The notes under the pieces: model-generated | Told to the model about the DNA's origin: nothing | Databases searched by the model: none | Seen by the model: only the letters and a program-made list of their open reading frames with translations | Translations under genes and position numbers: made by a program | From: Ideonella benzenivorans | GTDB lineage: Bacteria; Pseudomonadota; Gammaproteobacteria; Burkholderiales; Burkholderiaceae_C | Length of the DNA: 64,000 nucleotides | Assembly: GCF_020387415.1 (NCBI RefSeq) | Contig: NZ_JAGWCB010000007.1 | Span: forward strand, 124,001 to 188,000 | Reading direction: 5' to 3' | Part shown: in pieces, positions 44,864-53,788 of the stretch | Layout of the letters: each line of letters starts with the position of its first letter | Position numbering within the stretch: position 1 is the first letter of the stretch

Positions 44864-45688
44864 ATGACCGGGGCCCGCATGCCCGCGCTGGTGCTGGACG
44901 AGGCGGATTTCTGCCTCTGCCGGGACTGGCTGCGCGCGGCCGCAGGGGTCGAACTGCCGCCGTCGCGCAAGCCCTTCGTGGCCGGGCGGCTGGCGCGGCG
45001 GGTTGCCGAGCTGGGGCTGGCGGGCTTCGGCCCCTACCTGCACCGGTTGCGGGAAGACCCGGCCGAGCATGCGCGGGCGCTGGACCTGCTGCTCTCCCAT
45101 GAAACCCGCTTCTTCCGCGACCCGGGGCCGCTGCTGTGGCTGCGCGACCGGCTGCGTGCCCGGGTGGTCAGGGCGGCGCCGGCGCGGGTCTGGAGCGCCG
45201 GCTGCTCGACCGGGCAGGAGGCCTACAGCATTGCGATGGTGCTGGACGACGCGCTGGGGCCAGCCGGCTGGGAGGTGCTGGGCAGCGACCTGTCGCTGCG
45301 GGTGCTGCAGCGGGCCCGAGAGGCCGCCTACGACCTGCCCGCCTGCAGCGAGCTGCCGCCGGCCTGGTTCCAGCGCTATGCCCGCATCGGCCACGGCGAG
45401 CAGGCCGGGCGGTTCCGAATGGTGCCGACCCTGGTGAGTCGGGTCCGCTTCGAGCCGCTGAACCTGATCGGCCCTTGGCCGGCGCTGGGCCGGTTCGATG
45501 CGATCTTCCTGTGCAACGTGCTGTGCCACCTGACGGCCGATGTCCGGCGCAGCCTGGTGCCGCGCCTGCTGGGTTGCCTGGGCCCGGGCGGCGCGCTGGT
45601 GCTGGGGGCGGCCGAAACCCTGCCGGAGCCACTGCCACCGCTGATGCGGGCGGTGCCTTCGGTGTACGTCCTGCGGCCCGGCGGGTGA
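44864..45688 (+). CDS. CheR-type protein-glutamate methyltransferase
   Basis: 274 residues. The N-terminal helical part is followed by LLSHETRFFRDPGPL and the SAM-binding WSAGCSTGQEAYSIAM, both diagnostic of CheR. The later motif reads IFLCNVLCHLTADVRRSLV where CheR usually has FCRNVLIYF, so it is a divergent member. No cheB, receptor or other che gene is adjacent, but a chemoreceptor lies 10 kb away. The ATG at 44864 is used; a TTG two codons earlier is possible. It follows the hybrid kinase by 149 bases, a gap with no recognised gene. Confidence 0.88.
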   Translation: MTGARMPALVLDEADFCLCRDWLRAAAGVELPPSRKPFVAGRLARRVAELGLAGFGPYLHRLREDPAEHARALDLLLSHETRFFRDPGPLLWLRDRLRARVVRAAPARVWSAGCSTGQEAYSIAMVLDDALGPAGWEVLGSDLSLRVLQRAREAAYDLPACSELPPAWFQRYARIGHGEQAGRFRMVPTLVSRVRFEPLNLIGPWPALGRFDAIFLCNVLCHLTADVRRSLVPRLLGCLGPGGALVLGAAETLPEPLPPLMRAVPSVYVLRPGG

Positions 45689-45770
45689 CGCGGAGGGCGC
45701 CGGCGCTGGCATGATGCACCCGCCAGACCGGACCGCCGGGGCCGGTGGCGCAGCACAGGGGGAACGGAAC

Positions 45771-48700
45771 ATGGGCCCTTCGAGCCTTCAGCCGGATTAC
45801 GCCAGCGAGGTGCGCTTCGGCGTCGTCATGTACGGCGGCGTGGCGCTGGCCATCTACATCAACGGGGTGGCCAACGAGCTCTACGAGCTGGCCTGCGCCA
45901 CCCCCAAGCGCGGCGATGTGCCGGCGCCCGAGGGCAGCACCCGGGCGGTCTACCGGCGGCTGTCCTGGCTGCTGCACGACCCAGCCCTGCGGGCGGCCTA
46001 TCTGCAGCACCTGGACGGCCAGGGGCCCGACCCGTTCGCCCAGGGTGAGCCGGCCGAGCACGGCCAGCGGGTGCGTTTCGTGGTCGATGTCATCTCCGGC
46101 ACCTCGGCCGGCGGCATCAACGGCATCTTCCTGGCCAAGGCGCTGGCCCAGGGCCAGGCTTTTGCCCCGCTCAAGCAGCTGTGGGTGGACGAAGGGGACA
46201 TCGCCCGCCTGATCAACGACAAGGCCTCCTATGCCGGCATCGAATACGCCCAGCGCGAAGGGGCGCCGCAGTCGCTGCTCAACAGCGACCGCATGTACCT
46301 CAAGCTGCTGGACGCGATGGAGGCCATGGCGCCGGCCGTACCGCCGGTGGGGCGGGACGAGTCGGCCCTGTCCGACGAGTTGGACCTCTTCGTCACCACC
46401 ACCGACATCCGCGGCGCGGTGGTGCCGCTGCGCCTGGCCGACAAGGTGGTCCATGAGAAGCGGCACAAGCAGGTGCTGCAGCTGCAGTACCGCGGGGCGG
46501 GTGGCCAGACGCTCTACAGCGACTTCCGCACCGAGCTCACCCCCTTTCTGGCGTTCGCCGCGCGCTGCACCTCCTCCTTCCCTTTCGCCTTCGAGCCGAT
46601 GACGGTGGAAGATGCGCTGCGCCTGGCCCGGCTGCGCCCCGGCGGCGGTGCGGTGGAGCCCAGCGCCTGGCGCGGCTATCTCAAGGGCCTGTCGGCCGAT
46701 GACCTGGCCAGCGGGCAGTGGCAGCGCCGGGCCTTCGGCGATGGTGGCTATCTGGACAACAAGCCCTTCAGCTACGCGGTGGAGGCGCTGTCCTGGCGGC
46801 TGTCGGCGCTGCCGATGGAGCGCAAGCTGCTCTACGTCGAGCCCACGCCCGAGCATCCCGAGCGGGAGCGCCAGGTCTTCGACGCCAAACCCGACGCCTT
46901 GCAGAACGCGGTGGATGCGCTGGCCCGCATCCCGCAGTACGAGACCATCCGCGAGGACCTGGAGGCGGTGCTCAAGCGCAACCGGCGCATCGAGCGGGTC
47001 GAGCGCATCGTGCGCCGGGTCGAGCTGGATGTGGAGACGCTGGCCGAGGAGCCTTTTGCCCGCGTGCTGCTGGACCAGAACGGCGAGGTGCCCGACTGGT
47101 CCGCGCTCGACCTGGGCGACATGATCCGCTACTACGGCGCGGCCTTCCTGCCTTACCGGCGGCTGCGGCTGGAGACCGTGAGCGACGACCTGGCCGACCG
47201 CCTGGCCATGCGCTGGGGCGTGGACCGCCACGCCGACCTGCAATACGCCATGCGGGCCCTGGTGCGGGCCTGGCGCGAGGCGCGCTACTTCGAGCACCGG
47301 GACGAGGCCAACGCGCAGCACCGCGCCTCCGTCAATGCCTTCCTGGAAGCCTACGACCTGGGCTACCGCTTGCGGCGGGTGGGCTTTCTGCTGCGCAAGA
47401 CGCACCAGCTCGGGCGCCTGCTGCAGGGCCTGCGCACGGCGGGCGCATCGCTCAGCGAGGCCGACGAGGCGCTGCGCCAGCGCCTGCAGCGCTATGGCGA
47501 TCCGGCGGCCCTGGCGGGCAGCCGTGGCGTGGACGCGGCCCTGGTGCAGCTGCGCGCCGGCCTGGCGCGCGCCATGGGCGAGCTGCGCGAGGCCAACTGG
47601 CCGGGGCCGGACCAGCGGCCCGCCAAGGGCACCGAGGACGAACGGCAGCAGCTGCAGCGCGTGCTGCGGCTGCTGCTCGGTGAAGCGCTGGACCCGCCGC
47701 TGACGGCCTTGCCCTCTGAAGACGGCGGCGAGGTGTCCATCGCCCTGGGCCGCTTGCCCCCGCTGCAGGCCCAGCGCACCTTGCAGGAAAACGTGTTCGC
47801 CCGCGCCCAGGCCCTGTTCCAGCTGGCCAACGCGGGTCGGCGCACCCACCTGCAGGCGCTGCTGGAAGACGACCTGGCGGGGCTGGGCACGCAGTTTCGC
47901 CGCTACACCCGCCGCTCACCGGAGCGCAGTGCCACGGCGCTGCTGGTGCGTGAACTGCTGGGGCAGCCCCGGCTGGTGCCGCAGGCGGCCGGCCCGCGCC
48001 GTCGCATCACGGTGCAGCTGCAGCCGGTGCAGAACTCCGGTGACGACGCGGCGCTCAACAGCCCGGCGGGCCACACCCTGCGGCAACTGCTGGCGGAGTA
48101 CTACCTGCGCTTTGACGAATACGACCAGATGTCGTTTCCGCTCTACTACGACACCGGCACCAGCGAGCCGGCCGCGGTCGAGGTGGTGCGGGTCAGCCCG
48201 GAGGACGCGCCCAGCCTGGTGCCGCCGCAGGTGGGGGGGCGGCGCAAGCTGGCGGGCGACAGCCTGTTCCACTTTGGCGGCTTCCTGGACGCCCGCTGGC
48301 GCCGCAACGACATCATGTGGGGCCGCCTGGACGGGGCCGAACGTCTGCTGGCCGCGTTGCTGCCCGGCGAGGACGATACCCGCCTGCGCGAGGCGCTGCT
48401 GGCCCAGGCCCAGCGCGCCATTCTGCGCGAGGAGATGGCGCCCGAGGGCTACGACGAGCTGGTGCACCGCTTCGCCGACGCGCTGCTGGCCCAGGGGCAG
48501 CCGACGCTGCAGCAGGCCTTCGGGGCGTTGTGGCAGCAGCTGGGGCCGGACGACGCCGCGCGCGGCCAGCGCACCGCGCAGGCCCTGAAAGCGGTGCTGG
48601 GCGATGGCGGTCTGCTGGCCTATGTGGCCGGGCAGTACGAGGTGAACCGCCAGCTGGACACGCCGCGCATGCTGGACAACGCCGCCCGTGCGGTCACCGT

Positions 48701-49211
48701 CACCGGGCGGCTGCTGCAGGCCCTGGAGCAGAAGCAGCGCATGCAGGCCAGCCGGGCGGTGTGGCTGACCCGGTCCGGCCTGGCGCTGCAGGCGCTGCTG
48801 GCGGTGTCGCTGCCCGGCAGTCTGCCGCGCGCGGTGCTGCGCCACGGGCTGGTGCTGCTGTACGGGGTGGAAGGGCTGGTGCTGCTGGGCGGCTGGCTGC
48901 TGGCCGCGCCGGGGGCGCGCAACTTCGCCCTGGCCGCCCTGGCCCTCACGGCGATGGTGCACCTGGCCACCGTGCTCACCGGCGACCTGATGGTGCGGCG
49001 CACCGGCCGGCTCAAGGCCGCGGCGGCGCTGCTGGCCCTGGTGCTGGGCTGCCTGGCCGGGGTGGGCGGCTGGACCCTGTGGCAGTTCGGGCCGACGGCG
49101 GTGCTGTGCACCGTGCCGGCCCTGGCCGATGGCCTGGGCCGGCTGTGTGACGAACCCACCGACCCCGCGCCCGATGGCTCGGACGAGGACGTCAGCCCGC
49201 CACCAACCTGA
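45771..49211 (+). CDS. Large patatin-like protein with C-terminal membrane helices
   Basis: 1146 residues. The N-terminal patatin phospholipase domain (about 10-340) has the nucleophile S112 in ISGTSAGGING and the catalytic aspartate D324 in FGDGGYLDNKP. A glycine-rich oxyanion stretch, VVMYGGVALAIYINGV, replaces the common GGGxRG. This wording and the long helical middle fit the bacterial patatin-related family that carries DUF3376. The last 170 residues contain about four membrane helices. It would be a membrane-bound lipid acyl hydrolase, with substrate unknown. ATG 45771 follows a GGGGGAA ribosome site. Its 3' end overlaps the convergent gene by 20 bases. Confidence 0.87.
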   Translation: MGPSSLQPDYASEVRFGVVMYGGVALAIYINGVANELYELACATPKRGDVPAPEGSTRAVYRRLSWLLHDPALRAAYLQHLDGQGPDPFAQGEPAEHGQRVRFVVDVISGTSAGGINGIFLAKALAQGQAFAPLKQLWVDEGDIARLINDKASYAGIEYAQREGAPQSLLNSDRMYLKLLDAMEAMAPAVPPVGRDESALSDELDLFVTTTDIRGAVVPLRLADKVVHEKRHKQVLQLQYRGAGGQTLYSDFRTELTPFLAFAARCTSSFPFAFEPMTVEDALRLARLRPGGGAVEPSAWRGYLKGLSADDLASGQWQRRAFGDGGYLDNKPFSYAVEALSWRLSALPMERKLLYVEPTPEHPERERQVFDAKPDALQNAVDALARIPQYETIREDLEAVLKRNRRIERVERIVRRVELDVETLAEEPFARVLLDQNGEVPDWSALDLGDMIRYYGAAFLPYRRLRLETVSDDLADRLAMRWGVDRHADLQYAMRALVRAWREARYFEHRDEANAQHRASVNAFLEAYDLGYRLRRVGFLLRKTHQLGRLLQGLRTAGASLSEADEALRQRLQRYGDPAALAGSRGVDAALVQLRAGLARAMGELREANWPGPDQRPAKGTEDERQQLQRVLRLLLGEALDPPLTALPSEDGGEVSIALGRLPPLQAQRTLQENVFARAQALFQLANAGRRTHLQALLEDDLAGLGTQFRRYTRRSPERSATALLVRELLGQPRLVPQAAGPRRRITVQLQPVQNSGDDAALNSPAGHTLRQLLAEYYLRFDEYDQMSFPLYYDTGTSEPAAVEVVRVSPEDAPSLVPPQVGGRRKLAGDSLFHFGGFLDARWRRNDIMWGRLDGAERLLAALLPGEDDTRLREALLAQAQRAILREEMAPEGYDELVHRFADALLAQGQPTLQQAFGALWQQLGPDDAARGQRTAQALKAVLGDGGLLAYVAGQYEVNRQLDTPRMLDNAARAVTVTGRLLQALEQKQRMQASRAVWLTRSGLALQALLAVSLPGSLPRAVLRHGLVLLYGVEGLVLLGGWLLAAPGARNFALAALALTAMVHLATVLTGDLMVRRTGRLKAAAALLALVLGCLAGVGGWTLWQFGPTAVLCTVPALADGLGRLCDEPTDPAPDGSDEDVSPPPT

Positions 49212-50322
49212 GCAGCGTGATCTCGGAGGGGGCGCCCACCCGCTTGGGCGGGCCCCAGTAGCCGGTGCCACGGCTGACGTAGACCCACATCTGCCGGACC
49301 CGGTGCAGGCCGGCCACGAAGGGCTGCTGCAGCGGCACGAACCAGCCCCAGGGCCAGAACTGGCCGCCGTGCGTGTGGCCCGAGAGCTGCAGGTCGAAAC
49401 CGGCGGCCGCCGCCGCCTCGGCGCTGCGCGGCTGGTGGGCCAGCAACACCTTGGCGCCGGCCCCGGCCGGGGCGCCGGCCAGCGCGGCCTGCGGGTCGCT
49501 GCGGTGGCTGGGCTCGAAATGGTGGGCGCTGTAGTCGGCCACGCCGGCCAGCACCAGCGGGCTGCCATCGTGCTGCAGCGTCACATGCTCGTTCATCAGC
49601 ACCCGCACACCCAGGCGCTGCACCTCGGCCACCCAGTCGGGGCCGCCGCTGTAGTACTCGTGGTTGCCGGTGACGAAGAAGGCCCCGTGGCGGGCCCGCA
49701 GCTGGGCCAGCGGGGCCACCTGTTCGGCCAGCTGCGCCACCGAGCCATCCACCAGGTCGCCGGTGATGGCCACCGCGTCCGCCTGCAGCGCGTTGACCGT
49801 GTCGACCATGGCTTGCAGCTGCGCGCGGCGGATCGTCGGGCCGATGTGGATGTCGCTGAGCTGGGCGATGGTGAAGCCCTGCAGTGCCGCGGGCAGGCCG
49901 GCGATGGGCACCTCCACCGTCACCACCGGCGGGCGGCGGCGGGCCTGCCAGGCGCCCCACAGCGTCAGCGCCAACGCTCCGGTCAGCACCGTGCCGGCGG
50001 AATCGGTGGCCAGGCCGGCGGTGTTCAGCGCCCACAGGCCCAGCGCGTGGCCGGCGGCGGCCGCGCCCAGCAGCACATCACGCAGCAGGGTGAGCACCAG
50101 CAGCGAGGACATCCAGCCCATGGCCACCAGCCCGGCGATGGTCAGGCCGCGGTGGGCACTGCCGTGGCCGCGCCGCCCCAGGCCTTGCGGCACCAGCCAG
50201 GCCGAGAGGATCAACAGGACGGCGGTCGCCACGGCCGCAGGGCCGGGCAGGGCAGGGAGCAGCCGCCAGCCCAGGTAGGCGTGCAGCAGGGCCGACAGGG
50301 TCGGCAACGTCAGGCGAGGCAT
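49192..50322 (-). CDS. Membrane-anchored metallophosphoesterase
   Basis: 376 residues: three or four N-terminal membrane helices (about 5-130), then a calcineurin-like phosphoesterase domain. The metal ligands are all visible: LSDIHIG, ITGDLVDG, TGNHEYYSGG and SGHTHGGQ. The layout is that of the YaeI/YkuE family; YkuE-like proteins act on phospholipid-like or nucleotide substrates, but this one is unassigned. It lies downstream of the DeoR gene on the same strand, in a run that starts with a lipoprotein and a phospholipase C. Confidence 0.93.
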   Translation of the reverse strand: MPRLTLPTLSALLHAYLGWRLLPALPGPAAVATAVLLILSAWLVPQGLGRRGHGSAHRGLTIAGLVAMGWMSSLLVLTLLRDVLLGAAAAGHALGLWALNTAGLATDSAGTVLTGALALTLWGAWQARRRPPVVTVEVPIAGLPAALQGFTIAQLSDIHIGPTIRRAQLQAMVDTVNALQADAVAITGDLVDGSVAQLAEQVAPLAQLRARHGAFFVTGNHEYYSGGPDWVAEVQRLGVRVLMNEHVTLQHDGSPLVLAGVADYSAHHFEPSHRSDPQAALAGAPAGAGAKVLLAHQPRSAEAAAAAGFDLQLSGHTHGGQFWPWGWFVPLQQPFVAGLHRVRQMWVYVSRGTGYWGPPKRVGAPSEITLLRLVAG

Positions 50323-50352
50323 CCTGATCAGATGGGGGCACTGGCCCGGGCT

Positions 50353-51129
50353 TCAAGCCAGCACGATGGAGCAGCCGGCGCGGCTGAGGGCTGCGTAGCC
50401 GGGTGTCTTGGCCGCACGGGGGTCGGTGATGAGTCGCTCGATGCGTTCCAGCGGGCAGAAGCTCACCCGGCTGGTCTGGCCGATCTTGCTGTGGTCGGCG
50501 AGGATCACGGTCTGGCTGGCCTGCCGGGACATGGCGCGGGCCACCTCGGCCTCGTGCAGCTCGTAGCTGCTGGCGCCCAGTTCGGCGCTGACGCCCACCG
50601 GCGAGAGCATGGCCCAGTCGGCCCGCCGGCTCAGGATGGCGGCGATGGTCTCATCCCCATAGGTGGCGCCGGTGGTCGGCCGAGGCTGCCCCCCCAGCAG
50701 CCGCACTGTGTGGCGGCACTGCGCGGCCGTGTCATCGGCCACCAGCTTCTGGGCCACGTCCAGCGAGTTGGTGATCACCGTCAGCCCGCGCAGCGAGGCC
50801 AGTTCATCGGCCAGCAGCGAGACGGTGCTGCCGGCGTCGACGAAGACCGTTTGCCCGGGCTGCAGCAGCCGGGCCGCGGCCCGCACGATGCTCCGCTTCT
50901 CCAGCAGATGGGCGCGGGCCCGCTGCTGCAGCGGCGGCTCCGGCAGGGCGGCGGTGCGTTGCACGCCACCATGCACCCGGCGCAGCGCACCGAGCGCTTC
51001 CAGGGCCACGACATCGCGTCGCACGGTCTCCCGCGAGACGTCCAGGTCCAGCGCGATCCGCTCCGTGGTCACCAGCTCGGCGTTGGCGAGCAGGGCGCGG
51101 ATGCGCTGGTGGCGTTCCTCTTGCAGCAT
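50353..51129 (-). CDS. DeoR-family transcriptional regulator
   Basis: 258 residues. The N-terminal winged helix reads RHQRIRALLANAELVTTERI, then DLDVSRETVRRDVVALEALG and RRVHGGV, the classic DeoR signature. The C-terminal sugar-phosphate-binding domain has FVDAGSTVSLLADEL and LADHSKIGQTS. The wording is GlpR-like, so the effector may be a glycerol or sugar phosphate, which would suit the adjacent phospholipase C. The ATG at 51129 (MLQEERHQ) is chosen over one 42 bases upstream because DeoR proteins start just before this helix. Confidence 0.93.
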   Translation of the reverse strand: MLQEERHQRIRALLANAELVTTERIALDLDVSRETVRRDVVALEALGALRRVHGGVQRTAALPEPPLQQRARAHLLEKRSIVRAAARLLQPGQTVFVDAGSTVSLLADELASLRGLTVITNSLDVAQKLVADDTAAQCRHTVRLLGGQPRPTTGATYGDETIAAILSRRADWAMLSPVGVSAELGASSYELHEAEVARAMSRQASQTVILADHSKIGQTSRVSFCPLERIERLITDPRAAKTPGYAALSRAGCSIVLA

Positions 51130-51190
51130 GGCCGCGATGATGCCGCAGGATGGCGGGCGTGCACGGTGCACGGGCCCGCCAGGGGGGCGG

Positions 51191-53380
51191 TCAGCCCACC
51201 TTCAGCTGGTCGGCCACGGCCGTGCCATGCATGGCCGGGTCGCTGATCGAGTCCTTGCCGGTCTCGACACGGCCCGCCACGCGGCGGCTGTAGCCGCTCA
51301 GCCCCTCCACGGTGATGCTGAAGTCATACCAGTGGCCGCTGTCCTTCAGGCCCCAGATGAGGGTCTCGGTCGCACCCGGCTGCACCGTGCGCTTCTTCGC
51401 GCTGGTGCTCAGGTAGGCGTTGGCCGTGATCTGGAAGGTGCAGGCCGCCGTGCCGGTGTTGTGCAGGGTCAGCTGCAGATCACCGTTGGCCACGTCGTAG
51501 CAGGTCTTCAGCTCGGGGTTGGGCTGGCTGGCGCTGGCGATCGCCGTGGCGTTGCCGGTGAAGTGGCGGTGGAAGCCGTTCGGGCCCAGCACCCACAGGT
51601 CGTAGGCGCCCTTGTCGGCGGCCACGTTCCAGACGCCCTCCAGCTGCTTGCCGGCTTCCACCGTGTAACGGCGGGGCTGGGCATCCAGGTGCAGGCGGTC
51701 GTAGACGTGGAACACCGCGGCGGCGCTGCCGGTGTTGGCGAAGTCCAGCGTCACGCTCTGGTCAGCCGGCACCACCTGGGCGTGTGCATGCAGCTCGTAG
51801 GGCAGGGCCCGCGAGGGGCGCACGCCCTGGACCTGCTGAGGCATCTGCGCATCGCTGGGCGGCAGCGGCGTGGTCCGACCCGGCAGGGCGCGGGCCTTGG
51901 CCGCCAGCGCGGTGGTGTCGGGCAGGCTGGCCAGGAAGCTGTCGTCGTTCGGGTTGGCGAAGTTCAGCGCGCTGGTGAGGTCACCGCACACGGCCCGGCG
52001 CCAGGCGGAGATGTTGGTCTCCTTCACGCCGAAACGCTTCTCGATGAACTGCAGCACCGAGGTGTGGTCGAACACCTGCGAGTTGACCCAGCCGCCCTTG
52101 CTCCACGGCGAGATCACGTACATCGGCACGCGCGGGCCCAGGCCGTAGGGGCGGTGCAGCAACTCGGCCTCGCTGGGCGTGTTGTGGTAGCTGACCAGGA
52201 TCTCGTGGTACTCGGCCGTGGTGTCCACGGTGCTGGCACCGGCCAGCACGGCCTGGGCCGGGTCGGCGTTCCAGGTCACGTAAGACGGCGGGGCCGGGGG
52301 CGGCACATGGTCGAAGAAGCCGTCGTTCTCGTCGAAGTTCAGGATCAGGACGGTCTTGCTCCAGACGTCCGGGTTGGCCGTCAGCGCATCCAGCACCTGG
52401 GCGGTGTACTCCGCGCCCTGGGCGGGGCTGGACGGGCCGGGGTGCTCCGAGCCTTCGGCGGTGGCGATGATGAAGCTGACCTGGGGCAGGGTGCCGTTCA
52501 GCACGTCCTCCTTGAGCTTGTCCAGGTCGCGGGTGCTGACGCCGCGCTGGCGCAGGGATTCCGAGTAGCCCGGACGCTGGAACCAGGCGTCGCGGAAGCT
52601 GTGGAAGCCCGCCAGCGGGTTGTCGGTGAAGTTGTCGTCCATGTTCTCGTAGACCTGCCAGCTGATGCCGGCCGCTTCGAGACGCTCGGGGTAGGTGGTC
52701 CAGGTGTAGCCACCATCGCCGTTGTCGGCATCGAACCAGTCGTAGTCGTTGTAGGTGGCCGGCCCGTTGCCCTGACCCAGGCCGTCGTTGGTGCCGGTCC
52801 ACTGGAACAGGCGGTTGGTGTTGGTGCCCGTCTGCGAGGCGCAGTGGTAGGCGTCGCAGATCGTGAAGGCGTTGGCCAGGGCGTACTGGAAGGGCATGTC
52901 CTTCGCGCCGAAATAGGCCATCGAGTGGTTGTTCTTGTAGGTGGTCCACTGGCCCATGCGGCCGTGGTCCCAGGCCCGCTGGGCATCGGACCAGCTGTGC
53001 GGCGTGCCGCTCACCCGCATGTACTCGAAGGTCTGCACCGTGTTGATGTGGAACGGCGCGATGACCGACGGGGCGGCGGTGGCGCTGGCATTGGGCTGCG
53101 ACCAGACCGTCTTGCCGGCGATGTCACCGCTGTCGGGCACGGGGATGGGGAAGGGGTCGGCGAAGCCGCGCACGCCGTTCAGGCCGCCGAAGTAGTGGTC
53201 GAAGGAGCGGTTTTCCTGCATCAGGATGACGATGTGCTCGACGTCCTGGATGGTGCCGGTGCGCTGGTTGGCCGGAATGGCCAGCGCGCGCTGGATGGCC
53301 GGGGGGAAGGCGGAGAACGCGGTGGCGGCACCGGCGGTGCCAGCCAGCGAGCGAAGGAACTTGCGACGGGATTGCGTCAT
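51191..53380 (-). CDS. Phosphocholine-type phospholipase C (PlcN/PlcH family), Tat-exported
   Basis: 729 residues. The N-terminus has a twin-arginine signal (SRRKFLRS) and a hydrophobic stretch ending near LAIPA. The catalytic domain starts HIVILMQENRSFDHYFGGL, the signature of the bacterial phospholipase C/acid phosphatase superfamily, with later NFDENDGFFDHVPPP and GLGPRVPMYVISPWSKGG. Two C-terminal domains of about 90 residues each (DUF756 type) follow. It releases diacylglycerol and a phospho-headgroup from phospholipids. Pseudomonas homologues are induced by phosphate starvation; no clear Pho box was found here. A small lipoprotein gene lies 46 bases upstream. Confidence 0.93.
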   Translation of the reverse strand: MTQSRRKFLRSLAGTAGAATAFSAFPPAIQRALAIPANQRTGTIQDVEHIVILMQENRSFDHYFGGLNGVRGFADPFPIPVPDSGDIAGKTVWSQPNASATAAPSVIAPFHINTVQTFEYMRVSGTPHSWSDAQRAWDHGRMGQWTTYKNNHSMAYFGAKDMPFQYALANAFTICDAYHCASQTGTNTNRLFQWTGTNDGLGQGNGPATYNDYDWFDADNGDGGYTWTTYPERLEAAGISWQVYENMDDNFTDNPLAGFHSFRDAWFQRPGYSESLRQRGVSTRDLDKLKEDVLNGTLPQVSFIIATAEGSEHPGPSSPAQGAEYTAQVLDALTANPDVWSKTVLILNFDENDGFFDHVPPPAPPSYVTWNADPAQAVLAGASTVDTTAEYHEILVSYHNTPSEAELLHRPYGLGPRVPMYVISPWSKGGWVNSQVFDHTSVLQFIEKRFGVKETNISAWRRAVCGDLTSALNFANPNDDSFLASLPDTTALAAKARALPGRTTPLPPSDAQMPQQVQGVRPSRALPYELHAHAQVVPADQSVTLDFANTGSAAAVFHVYDRLHLDAQPRRYTVEAGKQLEGVWNVAADKGAYDLWVLGPNGFHRHFTGNATAIASASQPNPELKTCYDVANGDLQLTLHNTGTAACTFQITANAYLSTSAKKRTVQPGATETLIWGLKDSGHWYDFSITVEGLSGYSRRVAGRVETGKDSISDPAMHGTAVADQLKVG

Positions 53381-53426
53381 GGTGTGGGGTCCTGAGACAG
53401 CGAGGACGTGGGCGGAAGGGGCGGGA

Positions 53427-53591
53427 TCAGGGCGCGCAGCGCAGGCTGCGGGGCTGGCCCTCGGAGCCGTTGTCGTTGCTGCTGTCGCCGCAGCCGGCCA
53501 GTGCCAGGCTCAGGCCCAGGCAGAGCGCCAGGCAGGCTCGCAGACCGAGCCAGCGGGACGTGCGGGTGCCGTTGGAGGTGAAGTGGGTCAT
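53427..53591 (-). CDS. Tiny lipoprotein upstream of phospholipase C
   Basis: 54 residues. A basic N-terminus (TRTSRWLGLR) and hydrophobic core end in the lipobox LALAGC (Cys34), giving a mature peptide of only 21 residues (CGDSSNDNGSEGQ and a short tail). Start ATG at 53591, stop at 53427-53429. It sits 46 bases before the phospholipase C gene on the same strand, so it is probably co-transcribed. No function is known; it may be a membrane-bound helper. The clear lipobox is the main evidence that it is real. Confidence 0.6.
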   Translation of the reverse strand: MTHFTSNGTRTSRWLGLRACLALCLGLSLALAGCGDSSNDNGSEGQPRSLRCAP

Positions 53592-53644
53592 GGTGTCGAG
53601 ATCGGAGGAGCTGGGAAGGGAAGGCCCGGTCGGACGCCGGGATG

Positions 53645-53700
53645 CAGGTCATGCTATGTGTACTTATTTGCATTTGTGTGACTCTGTGCATTCAATTTCG
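53645..53700. promoter_or_regulatory. AT-rich divergent promoter region (lipoprotein-plc / helicase)
   Basis: The gap 53592-53788 between divergent genes contains a markedly AT-rich stretch at about 53645-53700 in an otherwise GC-rich sequence. On the minus strand it holds TTGAAT and, further on, TACACA/TAGCAT-like elements. The promoters of the lipoprotein-phospholipase operon and perhaps of the helicase gene probably lie here. The exact boxes are not clear. Confidence 0.35.
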
Positions 53701-53788
53701 GACCCCTCGTCGGGTGGCTTGTGACGGTGGGCGGTGCCCGAGGGCTGTGAAACGCGGACAATCCGAGGGCCTGTACTGCCTGCTTCCC

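Noticed and set aside
53645-53700. Possible Pho box upstream of the lipoprotein-phospholipase C operon
   Set aside because: Fragments such as GAGTCAC on the minus strand match only part of one half-site and the second half is not convincing. Phosphate control is plausible from the family but not shown by this sequence.
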